Source: Rhodocyclales bacterium RIFCSPLOWO2_02_FULL_63_24 (GTDB lineage: Bacteria > Pseudomonadota > Gammaproteobacteria > Burkholderiales > Rhodocyclaceae). From it: a stretch of DNA of 53,502 bases. Below the pieces are notes generated by a model. The model worked only from the letters and a program-made list of their open reading frames with translations, was not told where the DNA came from and did not search any database. Below are positions 15,787-24,054 of the stretch, piece by piece (the stretch's first letter is position 1; each line of letters starts with the position of its first letter). The stretch is taken from positions 1 through 53,502 of the forward strand of contig MHZX01000082.1 in NCBI GenBank assembly GCA_001828935.1, read 5' to 3'. The position numbers were made by a program, and so were the translations under genes.

Positions 15787-16512
15787 TTATTCGGCGATGC
15801 TGAAGCGAACTTCCTTGGCCAGCGATCCGTGATTGAAGTCCCCCCATTCCGGGTCGCCGTTGACGTCCCGGGCATGGACTCGCCATGTATAGCTGCCACC
15901 CGGCTTTAATAGCCCGGGCGGGATATTGAGGGCGTTGTCCTTGATGATTTTGGAGATGAATAGATAGCGTTCGCTTTCCCACTCATCCCGCAGATAGACT
16001 TGATAATGGCCGGCACCCGGGACCGGGTCCCAGTGCAACTCGCTGGGCATCGACTGGTTTTCGGACTCGGCTGGCGGTTGGTGGCCTCCGGCCAATGGAA
16101 GTACTTTCCGTACCACGTGGTCGCGCGCCTCGACGCTTCTGCCGTCCTTCATGGTGATGCGGGCACGATACCATCCGTCGGGATTCTTTTCGGGCACCGG
16201 ATAATGAGTCATCAACACCCGCTTCTCCGCCTTGTCCGTGTCCTCGCCGGGGCGGTAGCGGTTCAGGTCCAGCGGCCCCAGCAAGGTTCCGTCCGGAGCA
16301 ATCAGGTCGATCCGGGCGATATCCCTGAAATTTCGGGTGGAGAACAGCGCCATGAGAAACAGCGGTTGGTCCGGCCAGTTGCAGACGTGAATATCGAAGA
16401 AACCGACCTCGGTATAGTGAGGATCGCCGGCCGGCGTCTGGCCAGATACGGATATCGAGCAGACAGCAAGTGCGGTCGCGATCGCTCGGGGTGGGGAATG
16501 GCGTCGTTTCAT
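15787..16512 (-). CDS. Exported Fn3-like protein, function unknown
   Basis: A 241-residue protein with an N-terminal signal-like segment (AIATALAVCSISVSGQ) and no other membrane stretch. The C-terminal half reads like a fibronectin type III or carbohydrate-binding fold: LHWDPVPGAGHYQVYLRDEW, then GGSYTWRVHARDVNGD. The first half (VGFFDIHVCNWPDQPLFLMALFST, IDLIAPDGTLLGPLDLNRY) is unfamiliar. Its start overlaps the stop of the cyclic-nucleotide-binding gene by four bases, so it is the third gene of an operon with the HEAT-transporter. I do not recognise a named family. Confidence 0.7.
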   Translation of the reverse strand: MKRRHSPPRAIATALAVCSISVSGQTPAGDPHYTEVGFFDIHVCNWPDQPLFLMALFSTRNFRDIARIDLIAPDGTLLGPLDLNRYRPGEDTDKAEKRVLMTHYPVPEKNPDGWYRARITMKDGRSVEARDHVVRKVLPLAGGHQPPAESENQSMPSELHWDPVPGAGHYQVYLRDEWESERYLFISKIIKDNALNIPPGLLKPGGSYTWRVHARDVNGDPEWGDFNHGSLAKEVRFSIAE

Positions 16513-16961
16513 CGTTTCTCCATTTCAGCGTGAAGTGCGTCGTTCGCATCCCGTAGTCGCAGGCTCATGCCCTGCAACAGGCCCAGTGCGATGTGGGGGT
16601 ATGAAAGCAGCAAGTCGTGCAGCTTTTCCCGATTGAGCGAGAGCAACTCGGCGTCCTCGATCACGCGCGCCGTAGCAGATCGCGCCTGGCTGTCGAACAG
16701 GGCCATTTCGCCGAAGGCCTCGCCCTGGGCGAAGGTGCCCGCCACATGCCTGCCGTCGGCATCAAGCATGATCATCACGCGCCCCGACTGCACGATGTAC
16801 ATTCGATCGGCGATATCGCCCCGGCAAAAAATTTCCTCGCCGGCTACATATGTTTCATCCTGCAGTTGCTCTGCGACCACGCGCAGGTCTTCGAGCGGAA
16901 CCGACGCGAAGATGCGACTGTGTTTTAGCATCAGCAAGCGATCGAAGAATTTGTCCATCAT
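16509..16961 (-). CDS. Stand-alone cyclic-nucleotide-binding domain protein
   Basis: A 150-residue protein that is almost entirely one cyclic-nucleotide-binding domain: LKHSRIFASVPLEDLRVVAEQL, EEIFCRGDIADRMYIVQSGRVMIML, and the phosphate-binding cassette FGEMALFDSQARSATARV with the Arg-Ser-Ala expected for cNMP contact. There is no DNA-binding or enzymatic domain, so it should act on a partner protein. ATG 16961 is chosen because it overlaps the stop of the transporter gene as ATGA. In some relatives of that transporter I recall the same domain fused at the C-terminus, which would fit a split version here. Confidence 0.85.
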   Translation of the reverse strand: MMDKFFDRLLMLKHSRIFASVPLEDLRVVAEQLQDETYVAGEEIFCRGDIADRMYIVQSGRVMIMLDADGRHVAGTFAQGEAFGEMALFDSQARSATARVIEDAELLSLNREKLHDLLLSYPHIALGLLQGMSLRLRDANDALHAEMEKR

Positions 16962-19570
16962 GGGTTCCACTGGTGAGCGCACGCCGACAGCCATACATCC
17001 TTGCCGTGGCGCAACTCGGCAATTGCCGATTGCACGTCGATATCGGCAGGCCGCGATGCGGGCTGGCGACGGACGGAGAACAGCATTGCCAGGATGTCGC
17101 GGGCGCGCGCGTCTGGCACCAGCGCGATGAGTTCCTTGCAGCGTTCCGTCAGCCGCTGGTCAGTGTTGCCCAGGGCAGCGCGCAGCGTGCGTGCGAGCGC
17201 CTGCAGCGGCCCGTGGCCAAATGCAGAAAAGCCGAGGCGGCGCAGGTCGAGCACGCGTTCGCTGAGCGCGATCTGCAGCAACCGGGCAGACTGGCCGGAA
17301 CTGCGCTCCAGATGGTGTGCCAAGCGCGCGTAGTCGGCCGCCTGCGTCGCGCAATGCGCGGCCAATTCGCAGATCGCGTCGCGGTCGAGGCGCGTCGCCA
17401 GGATGCCAACAGCACGCTCGCGACCGCGCGAGCTCAGTGAGCCGTCGCGAACTGCTTGTTGCAGGAAGACATCGAGTTCGGCCTTAATATCGGCCTGCAA
17501 TGCCGCCGTCACGCCAGCGCCGACTCTTGGATGGGGCGTGTCCAGCAGCGTCTGCAGCAAGGCTTCTTGCTCGCAGGGCGGCAGTCGGACGATGACTGCC
17601 AGAAGGGCTTCCTGGCCTGCGGCATCGGGCGTACGCGCCAGAATCTTCCGCAGGTGGGGCACCAGTGTCGCTGGGAGCTCCTGATCCTGTGCCGCCAAGG
17701 CAAGGAGAACCGGCAAGACGGCGCGCCCGTCAGCTGCGGCGAGCGCATCAAGCAGCAACGGCAGCGCTCGCGGGGTTGGTGCCAGGGTAAGGGTGCTCAG
17801 CGCAGCATGACGCAGTCGAGGGTCATCGCCGATCAGGCTTTGGCGCAGCATCTCGGCGGCAGAGGTGTCAGTCACGTCCCTCAGCGCATCGGCCCAATGG
17901 CAGACCAGCAGGCGTGGATGCCCGTATCGTTCGTTCGGATCGACGCGGTCCCATGGCAACGGCCAGTGGTTGCGCAATGCGATGGTTAGGGCAGTGGCTC
18001 GGGCGTGTACGTCGCCGGCAAAGAGGGCGTCATAGAGCATGTCGCGTTGCTCAGCCCGAAGTCGCGGTGCCAGGGCATGCGCCAGTCGATCGCGCTGAGG
18101 TATCGGTGCTCTCGCCAGGTGGGCGATGACGGGAGTCACGGCGGCTTCCGGGAAGTGGGTCAGGAGGATGCGCGCAGCATTCTCTGCTTTCGGGAAGTCG
18201 TCGCCCTGGAGGTTGCTGACGAGTTCGCCAATCAGCCGCTGACTGCTCTGTGTCCTCCACCCGGTGAATTCGTCGGGAGCCACGAAGTGCCGCTCGCGCA
18301 GGGTGTCGATGAGGGCGTCGGCATAGGCGCGGTTCGCCAGCCAGGCAGACCGCAGACTGAGCAGGGCGGCGGCGAGACCAATCACGGTAATGGCGGTTTG
18401 CGATGCGTGCCAGAAGTACAGGATCAGGCCGGAAGCGATCATCGCCGCCGGCGTCATCACAACCAGCGCCAGGGCACGGGCACGACCTTGCATCGTATCG
18501 GGCAGCGCCTGGAGCATTAGGGCGCGGACGGGATTGCGCACCGCTGCGAGGAGCACGTAGCGGTTATATGCGGCTGCCGTTGCGGCTGCAAGCGCCCAGG
18601 GGGAAAAATAGGCGGCCAGCGTAGCAAGCAAGGTCAGGGGAAATACAAGGTTGATGTTGCGCAAGCCAAAGCGCTGGATCAATGCGGGCACCAGTCCCAT
18701 TTGCAGCACAAACGTACTGGCCCCGCTGATGAGGATGATCAGGCCATAGAGCGCCGCCAGGCTTTCGGCATCCTGCAGGGTCTCGGCGAATGTACGCTTG
18801 AACAAGTACGCCGAAATGAATACGGCGATGACGCTGTACATGACCGATAGCGAGACATGGTGCAGCAGCGGGGATCGCTTCAGGAATTCACGTCCTTGTT
18901 TCAGTTGCCGCAGGGTCTGCGCCAGGTGATGGTGGCGCGGCGCGGTTGTTGCCAGTCGGCCGATATCCTGCCGATGGCGGAAGACCAGCAAGGCCAGAGC
19001 CAGGCCGAGCAGTAGCGGCCAGATCAATGTAGTGGTTTCGGCGCCGAGGCGCGGGGCCAGCAGGATCAAACTGATGCCACCCAGCATGTCGCCCACCGGG
19101 CCGCCAGCGAAAGCCATCGGCGCCAGACGTTTCGCCTGCTGCCCGAAGAAGGTGGCGCCGATATAAAGCGTGGCATGCAGGGCAAGGGTTTCGGACGCCG
19201 TGACGTAGAGGAGGTAGAGCGCGCCCCAGACTATGTCAGGCGCGCCGAGGTTCCCGGCCAGCCACAAGAACACCACTGCGCCGATGACAACGCCAAGGAT
19301 TGCCGCCATCACCCGCTCGGGTGGGTAACGGTCGGCGACCGTGGCGTAGGCCAGGCTCAGGCTGCTGAGCGTGATTCCTTGTATGAGGAAGATGATCGGA
19401 AGATAGTCGATGCCATAGCGCTTCAGAAACAGCGTGTTGGCAACGCCCCGGCCGATCGCCATGCCGAAGGCGATCAGCAGCAGTAGCAGGAAAAAATAGG
19501 GAAGGTGGATGCCGCCGGTACGCAAGGCACCGGTGGCTGAAAGCATGCGGAGAATACGGAATTTCGGCAC
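16958..19570 (-). CDS. NTT/MFS-like membrane transporter with C-terminal HEAT repeats
   Basis: An 870-residue protein. Residues 1-425 hold about 12 membrane segments resembling bacterial ATP/ADP translocase-like (Npt) carriers: YFFLLLLLIAFGMAIGRGVANTLFLKRYG at the start and YNRYVLLAAVRNPVRALMLQALPDTMQGRARA late. Residues 440-840 are helical HEAT-like repeats (LRHAALSTLTLAPTPRALPLLLDALAAADG; VGAGVTAALQADIKAEL). The canonical nucleotide carriers of Chlamydia and Rickettsia lack the HEAT part. It begins an operon with the cyclic-nucleotide-binding and Fn3-like genes, all joined by four-base overlaps. Substrate unknown; regulation by the cNMP protein is inference. Confidence 0.75.
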   Translation of the reverse strand: MPKFRILRMLSATGALRTGGIHLPYFFLLLLLIAFGMAIGRGVANTLFLKRYGIDYLPIIFLIQGITLSSLSLAYATVADRYPPERVMAAILGVVIGAVVFLWLAGNLGAPDIVWGALYLLYVTASETLALHATLYIGATFFGQQAKRLAPMAFAGGPVGDMLGGISLILLAPRLGAETTTLIWPLLLGLALALLVFRHRQDIGRLATTAPRHHHLAQTLRQLKQGREFLKRSPLLHHVSLSVMYSVIAVFISAYLFKRTFAETLQDAESLAALYGLIILISGASTFVLQMGLVPALIQRFGLRNINLVFPLTLLATLAAYFSPWALAAATAAAYNRYVLLAAVRNPVRALMLQALPDTMQGRARALALVVMTPAAMIASGLILYFWHASQTAITVIGLAAALLSLRSAWLANRAYADALIDTLRERHFVAPDEFTGWRTQSSQRLIGELVSNLQGDDFPKAENAARILLTHFPEAAVTPVIAHLARAPIPQRDRLAHALAPRLRAEQRDMLYDALFAGDVHARATALTIALRNHWPLPWDRVDPNERYGHPRLLVCHWADALRDVTDTSAAEMLRQSLIGDDPRLRHAALSTLTLAPTPRALPLLLDALAAADGRAVLPVLLALAAQDQELPATLVPHLRKILARTPDAAGQEALLAVIVRLPPCEQEALLQTLLDTPHPRVGAGVTAALQADIKAELDVFLQQAVRDGSLSSRGRERAVGILATRLDRDAICELAAHCATQAADYARLAHHLERSSGQSARLLQIALSERVLDLRRLGFSAFGHGPLQALARTLRAALGNTDQRLTERCKELIALVPDARARDILAMLFSVRRQPASRPADIDVQSAIAELRHGKDVWLSACAHQWNP
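17513..17528 (+). repeat. Dispersed 16-bp repeat, copy 4 (inside a gene)
   Basis: Exact copy of GCCAGCGCCGACTCTT inside the HEAT-transporter gene, where its complement encodes RVGAG within a HEAT repeat. Because that peptide is natural for a HEAT helix, this copy may be coincidental codon use rather than an inserted repeat. Confidence 0.5.
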
Positions 19571-19645
19571 GCGGTATCAGGGTAATCGGTTCAATTTATT
19601 CCAAATATATTAATGCGGGCGGGTATCTTGCTGATCGCAATGCGT

Positions 19646-21364
19646 TCAGGCGAACCCGGGATTGCCTTGCATGCCTATCAGCTTGGGGGAATTTAGTTTG
19701 CGCGGCGTGATGGTCTTCTTGTCGCGCAAATAGCGTGCGACGACATCCCACACCGGCTCACCTGTCGTCCCCTCGCTGACTGCTGCCCAGCCGGCAACGC
19801 GATATTTCTTGCTGGCTTCGAGTGGCTTGCCCTTGAGGCGCAGGTCGGAAATGCGATTGCCCATCTTGGCGTTTGGCGTACAGGTATATTGCAGGCCGCC
19901 GACCCGCACCATGTCGCCGCCTTGCTGATAGTAGGGGTCGGGGTTGAACAGATTGTCCGAGATATCCTCCAGAATGCCCTTGAGCGTCTCGCCGGATATC
20001 TCGTTGAGTGTCGACGCCGGATAGGTGATCGCGGTCTGGTCCATCAGGTGCTCGAAGGTGACGGCTTGGCCGGGCAGGATCGTTGTGCCCCACCGGAAGC
20101 CCGGCGAAAGCCCGATTTCGGCATCCCGCACTTCCATGATGGCATCGAGAATCAGTTGGTCCCAACTGCCGTTGAAATTGCCGCGCCGGTAGAGCAGGCC
20201 TTCGGAGACGGCCAGCTTCTCTTCGAGTCTGGCCTTGTGCGGGGCGCGCACCTTGTCGATGTGGGCGGCCATTTCCGCATCGGCCGGCAGCAGGTTGGAA
20301 AATACCGGCAGCAGCTTGTAGCGGAAGTCGGAAATCTTTCCATTCTTGACATCGAAATCGAGCACGCCGAGGAACTTGCCGTTCGATCCGGCGTTGGTGA
20401 CCAGCGTCTGGCCGCCGCCGTTCTTGACGATCACGGGTTGCGGCACGCCGTCATGGGTGTGACCGCCCAAAATCGCGTCGATGCCGGTGACGCGGGTGGC
20501 CATCTTCAGATCGACGTCCATGCCGTTGTGCGAGAGCACGACGACGACCTGCGCGCCCTTGGCGCGCGCCTCGTCGACCGTCTTTTGCATGTTGTCGTCC
20601 TGGATGCCGAAGGTCCAATCCGGCACCATCCAGCGCGGGTTGGCGATCGGCGTGTAGGGAAAGGCCTGGCCGATTACGGCGACCTTGACGCCATTCATTT
20701 CGCGCAGGCTGTAGGGGGCGAAGACCGCATCGCCGAAGTCGCTGGTCTTGATGTTCTGGGCGACGAAATCGATCTTCCCCTTGAAATCCTTTTCGACAAT
20801 TTCCAGCACCCGCTTGTCGCCCAGCGTGAATTCCCAGTGTCCGGCCATGATGTCCACGCCGAGCAGCTTGCAGGCGTCGACCATGTCCTGGCCCTTGCTC
20901 CACAAGGCGGTGGCGGAACCCTGCCAGGTGTCGCCGCCATCGAGCAACAAGGCGCCGGGGCGTTCGGCACGCAGGCGCTTGACCAAGGTCGCGAGGTGGG
21001 CAAAGCCGCCGATCTTGCCGTAGGTTTTGGCCGCTTTTTCGAAGTTGAGGTAGGTGAAGGCGTGGGCTTCGATGCTGCCGGGTTTGATGCCGAAGGCCTT
21101 GAGCAGGTGTTCGCCGACCAGGTGCGGGGTCTTGCCCAGCGCACCGCCGATACCCAGGTTGACGCTCGGTTCGCGGAAGTGGATGGGCATCAACTGGGCG
21201 TGGCAATCGGTGAAATGCAGCAGGTGTACGTTGCCGAATTTCTTCAATTCGTAAAGGTTGTCGCCTTTTCCGGCAGCCCAGACGGTGCGGGCGTCAAGGG
21301 CAAATCCGGCGGCGGATGCGGCGGCCAGTATCTGCAGGAATTCACGGCGGTTCATGGATGACAT
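19646..21364 (-). CDS. soxB: Thiosulfohydrolase SoxB
   Basis: A 572-residue periplasmic dimanganese enzyme that hydrolyses the sulfonate from SoxY-bound thiosulfate as sulfate. A Tat signal with twin Arg (NRREFLQ, Arg 6-7) precedes the 5'-nucleotidase-like metallophosphatase domain: HFTDCHAQL, LDGGDTWQGS, GHWEF, VVLSHNGMDVD and LGGHTHD are the metal-binding motifs. The C-terminal nucleotidase domain is complete. ATG 21364 has GAGGAA at good spacing; ATG 21355 is an alternative. It is last in the soxYZAXB order, but an intrinsic terminator lies just upstream, so it may have lower or separate expression. Confidence 0.95.
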   Translation of the reverse strand: MSSMNRREFLQILAAASAAGFALDARTVWAAGKGDNLYELKKFGNVHLLHFTDCHAQLMPIHFREPSVNLGIGGALGKTPHLVGEHLLKAFGIKPGSIEAHAFTYLNFEKAAKTYGKIGGFAHLATLVKRLRAERPGALLLDGGDTWQGSATALWSKGQDMVDACKLLGVDIMAGHWEFTLGDKRVLEIVEKDFKGKIDFVAQNIKTSDFGDAVFAPYSLREMNGVKVAVIGQAFPYTPIANPRWMVPDWTFGIQDDNMQKTVDEARAKGAQVVVVLSHNGMDVDLKMATRVTGIDAILGGHTHDGVPQPVIVKNGGGQTLVTNAGSNGKFLGVLDFDVKNGKISDFRYKLLPVFSNLLPADAEMAAHIDKVRAPHKARLEEKLAVSEGLLYRRGNFNGSWDQLILDAIMEVRDAEIGLSPGFRWGTTILPGQAVTFEHLMDQTAITYPASTLNEISGETLKGILEDISDNLFNPDPYYQQGGDMVRVGGLQYTCTPNAKMGNRISDLRLKGKPLEASKKYRVAGWAAVSEGTTGEPVWDVVARYLRDKKTITPRKLNSPKLIGMQGNPGFA

Positions 21365-21424
21365 GAAGATTTCCTCAGAATGATTCCCCCAAGGGAATAC
21401 CGTCTCCGCTACCGGCGGGGAGAT

Positions 21425-21450
21425 AAAAAAGCCTGGCCGAGGCCAGGCTT
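21425..21450 (-). terminator. Intrinsic terminator between soxX and soxB
   Basis: On the minus strand AAGCCTGGC-CTCG-GCCAGGCTT is followed directly by TTTTTT (plus-strand positions 21425-21430 are A's). The stem is perfect and GC-rich with a run of six T's, a textbook intrinsic terminator. It lies 17 bases after the soxX stop and about 60 before the soxB start. Confidence 0.85.
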
Positions 21451-21466
21451 GTGGGGGAGGATGCGC

Positions 21467-22114
21467 TTACTTGTTAACTGGTGACGTGGGATCGAGCAAC
21501 AACGCAACCAGGTCCTTGATCTGCGTTTCGGTCAGGGCGCCCGCATGACCAAAGCGCGGCATCGCCGAGCAGGCGCTGAAGGCCTTGGAGTTGTAGATCT
21601 TGGAGTAGGCGTATTTCTGGATTTCCGGTGAGTTCCCACGAGTCTTGCCAAAGTGCAGCAGGCTGGGACCGATGGTGCCGTAGGACAATTCCGCGGGGGA
21701 GATCTGGTGGCAGTTGTAGCAGTTGCCGCCGTTCGGGATCCCGGCCTTGTCCTTCCACGTCATACCGCGGCCGCTTTGCGCCAGCTTTTCGCCGGCTTTC
21801 CAGTCGCCGAGAAACTTGCCGTCGGCGGGCAGCTTGATGGCGGCCTCCTGTTCGCGTTCCACCACGGCCGCCATGTCGGGCGATGGCTTGCTGTTGGTGG
21901 CATTGCAGACGTCCTGCAGTTTGTCGGTATTCAAACGATCGAGGCCAGCGGCGCCTTTGGCGTCGAAGTCGCGTTTGAAAGCCGCCATTGCGTGCTTGAT
22001 CACTTCGGGCGACGGATTGTAGGCCGAGCGATCGGTAGCGCAGCCAGCCATCAGGGCGGTTGCCACGCCGATTGCCAGCGCGACGCTTAGGGTAGGTTGC
22101 TTTTCGGTTTTCAT
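21467..22114 (-). CDS. soxX: SoxX, c-type cytochrome subunit of SoxAX
   Basis: A 215-residue cytochrome that partners SoxA in oxidatively joining thiosulfate to SoxY. It has a lipoprotein-type signal (LMAGC, Cys 25), a single heme site CYNCH at 132-136, the SoxX pattern GNCYNCHQISPAELSYGTIGPSL, and a methionine ligand in AMPRFGHAG near residue 184. The N-terminal extension of about 80 residues with KPSPDMAAVVEREQEAA is common in betaproteobacterial SoxX. Fourteen bases separate it from soxA. An intrinsic terminator follows immediately. Confidence 0.95.
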   Translation of the reverse strand: MKTEKQPTLSVALAIGVATALMAGCATDRSAYNPSPEVIKHAMAAFKRDFDAKGAAGLDRLNTDKLQDVCNATNSKPSPDMAAVVEREQEAAIKLPADGKFLGDWKAGEKLAQSGRGMTWKDKAGIPNGGNCYNCHQISPAELSYGTIGPSLLHFGKTRGNSPEIQKYAYSKIYNSKAFSACSAMPRFGHAGALTETQIKDLVALLLDPTSPVNK

Positions 22115-22128
22115 GATCAGTTCTCCGT

Positions 22129-22938
22129 TCAGCGCTTGAGGGCTGGGCCCTTGTACTCGGCGCCATTGCCGGTTTGGGCCATGTAGGTGATGACGGCATT
22201 TACTGCCTCCGACATGTAGCGTGGTTCAGGCAGTCGTTGCTGACGGAAACAGTCGTTGATGCGCCACTGCATGGTATGGACCCGACTGGTGGAAACGCGA
22301 TAGGCGGGCCAGCCGACATAAGCACGCTTGGCGTCCTCGGCCTTGGTCAGGTTTGGCAGTTCCTGCAGGCGGATACGCAGGTTGTCCTCACCGTGACAAG
22401 TCGCGCAGGAGAAATCGTAGGGACCGGCGCGCATGTGGAATACCGCCTGGCCCAATTGGAAGGCTTCGCGCTCCTTCGGATGGTCAGTCGGCACATTCAT
22501 CTTCATGCCCTTCGACGCGGTCACCACGTAGGTCAGCAGGTCTTCGATCTCGGACGGCTTGTCGGCACTGCCGAAGGGACGCTTGCGGATGTCGGCTTCG
22601 CTGACGCCTTGAAGGTTCATGCGGCACCAGTTGATGCGCGTCTCCATGTCCATCACGCGGTCGGCGTCGGCGTAATAGCGTGGCGTCTGGACATACGCGC
22701 CCTTGACCACGCCTGGGCCCAGGCCCAGATCGCACTGCTCGAGCGAAGCGTTCTTCGGGCCGGCTTTCTTCTTCCAAAGCTGTTCGCCGCGCGCCTCATA
22801 GAGTTCGGCGGGGTTGTCGTCGCCGAGCATTTCACGATACTTCTCGATGCCGGCGATGGTCGGATCCTTGGCCTGGGCCAGAACGGGTCCGGTCCACGCG
22901 GCGGTCAGCGCCGCCAATACTGCAATGCGATACTTCAT
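22129..22938 (-). CDS. soxA: SoxA, L-cysteine S-thiosulfotransferase subunit
   Basis: A 269-residue exported cytochrome (signal peptide to about residue 22, AQA). Heme attachment is CATCH at 178-182. The active-site cysteine that carries a persulfide ligand is C230 in WRINDCFRQQR. In the N-terminal domain only C69 and C105 remain in place of a CxxCH, so this is the mono-heme SoxA type. With SoxX it couples thiosulfate to the SoxY cysteine. It lies between soxZ and soxX in the usual order. Confidence 0.95.
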   Translation of the reverse strand: MKYRIAVLAALTAAWTGPVLAQAKDPTIAGIEKYREMLGDDNPAELYEARGEQLWKKKAGPKNASLEQCDLGLGPGVVKGAYVQTPRYYADADRVMDMETRINWCRMNLQGVSEADIRKRPFGSADKPSEIEDLLTYVVTASKGMKMNVPTDHPKEREAFQLGQAVFHMRAGPYDFSCATCHGEDNLRIRLQELPNLTKAEDAKRAYVGWPAYRVSTSRVHTMQWRINDCFRQQRLPEPRYMSEAVNAVITYMAQTGNGAEYKGPALKR

Positions 22939-23000
22939 GGTCTCTCCTCCAGGTGCTTGCCGTCGGTCTGGCGCCGACTGTGGCGATTTGATGGATGCGG

Positions 23001-23312
23001 TCAGGCTACGGCAACTTGGTCAGTCCTTTTGTCTCCCTTGTTGTCGACCCAGCTGACGACAACCTTGTCGCCGACCTTGGCGCCCTTGACCTTGAAGCCA
23101 AAGACCGGGTTGCGCGACACGGAGGTGCCGATCTGTCCGTCGACGACTTTCTTGCCGCCGACTTCAACCGTCATCGACTGGATGAAATGGGGGGGGATCG
23201 CCTTGCCGGCGGCATCCTTGCGCTGACCGGTTTCCATCGCGTGGCCCATCAGGACGCGAATTTCTGCGATATCACCCTTCAATTGGGCGCGAATCTTCAT
23301 CGGATCTGCCAT
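23001..23312 (-). CDS. soxZ: SoxZ, thiosulfate carrier subunit
   Basis: A 103-residue protein without its own signal peptide; in this family it dimerises with SoxY and is exported with it. It has the SoxZ immunoglobulin-like core: KIRAQLKGDIAEIRVLMGHAMETGQRKD, IPPHFIQSMTVEVGGKKVVDGQIGTSVSRNP, and a basic C-terminus VSWVDNKGDKRTD. The codons for IPPH contain a run of eight C's (G's on the plus strand near 23189-23196), a possible slippage site. It follows soxY by 27 bases. Confidence 0.95.
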   Translation of the reverse strand: MADPMKIRAQLKGDIAEIRVLMGHAMETGQRKDAAGKAIPPHFIQSMTVEVGGKKVVDGQIGTSVSRNPVFGFKVKGAKVGDKVVVSWVDNKGDKRTDQVAVA

Positions 23313-23339
23313 GGTGTCTCCTTATATCTGGTGGGTGGA

Positions 23340-23813
23340 TCAGCCGCCGCAGCCGCCGACCGTGACCTTGACTTCTTTTTGGGCGGTGTAGAACTTGCCG
23401 TCCGCCTTCGCTACCGCCTTGACCATGGACGTCTGGCCCAGTTTGAGGCGTGCCGAAACTTCCGCCAGCGCGCCGTTCGAAAAATCGAAAGATGCGGAAA
23501 GGGGAGAGGGGTTCTTATCGACAAGAATCGCGATCGAACTGGTGTTGGGGATGTTGCTTACCACGTCCACCGGCACCACCGCCCCGTTTTCGGCGATATC
23601 CGGAACCTTGAGGATCAGGTCCTTGTGGTCGGCGGGCGCAGCGGCGCCGAGCCCCTTGAGCGCGCTCGCCGTATCGTGCGCCTCGAAGGCAGCCTTGTTC
23701 CATTCTGCGGCATAGGCTGCGGTCGGCTTGAGCACTCCGGTCGCGATCAGTGCCGAGAGTGCTCCCAGACTTCCTGCGCGGAGCACGGTTCTCCGTGTGA
23801 CGTTCATTTCCAT
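23340..23813 (-). CDS. soxY: SoxY, thiosulfate carrier with GGCGG arm
   Basis: A 157-residue periplasmic carrier whose C-terminal swinging arm VGGCGG ends with the substrate-binding cysteine. A Tat signal with twin Arg (VTRRTVLRAG, Arg 7-8) and a hydrophobic stretch precede cleavage near AYA-AEW. The mature part has the SoxY fold (LKVPDIAENGAVVPVDVVSNIPNTSSIAILVDKNPSP). ATG 23813 is chosen because GGAGGGG lies nine bases upstream; an earlier ATG at 23831 lacks a ribosome-binding site and one at 23807 is too far. First gene of the sox operon. Confidence 0.94.
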   Translation of the reverse strand: MEMNVTRRTVLRAGSLGALSALIATGVLKPTAAYAAEWNKAAFEAHDTASALKGLGAAAPADHKDLILKVPDIAENGAVVPVDVVSNIPNTSSIAILVDKNPSPLSASFDFSNGALAEVSARLKLGQTSMVKAVAKADGKFYTAQKEVKVTVGGCGG

Positions 23814-23870
23814 TGCTTTGGTCCCCTCCATAACATCAAGTTTTTGGCTACTTCCTTGGCGAAGCTATCA

Positions 23871-23883
23871 CTTAATAGTTAAG
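23871..23883. promoter_or_regulatory. Inverted repeat upstream of soxY
   Basis: CTTAATAGTTAAG is a 5-bp inverted repeat around a 3-base centre, in an AT-rich patch about 60 bases before soxY. It could be a regulator site for the sox operon. There is no recognised sox regulator gene in the window to match it to. Confidence 0.3.
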
Positions 23884-24054
23884 AAATAAAGTGCCTTGGA
23901 GCGCGGCAAGCAGTTTAACGAGCGGCGTAGTTTCACACACTCGCCGAACAAGGCAAATGGAAAATGCCTATTCGGCCAATCGCTCAAACAATGGAATAAA
24001 AAGACTCGGGCAATCGTCTGCAGATATGCTGCGGCGCATCAAGTGCCGTCTTTG

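Noticed and set aside
19889..21361. A 490-codon open frame opposite soxB
   Set aside because: Antisense shadow of a clear soxB gene; no family motif is seen.
23189..23196. Run of eight identical bases in soxZ, and a similar G run in ilvB near 44270, as phase-variation switches
   Set aside because: Eight-base runs occur by chance in GC-rich genes, and metabolic core genes are not typical phase-variable loci.
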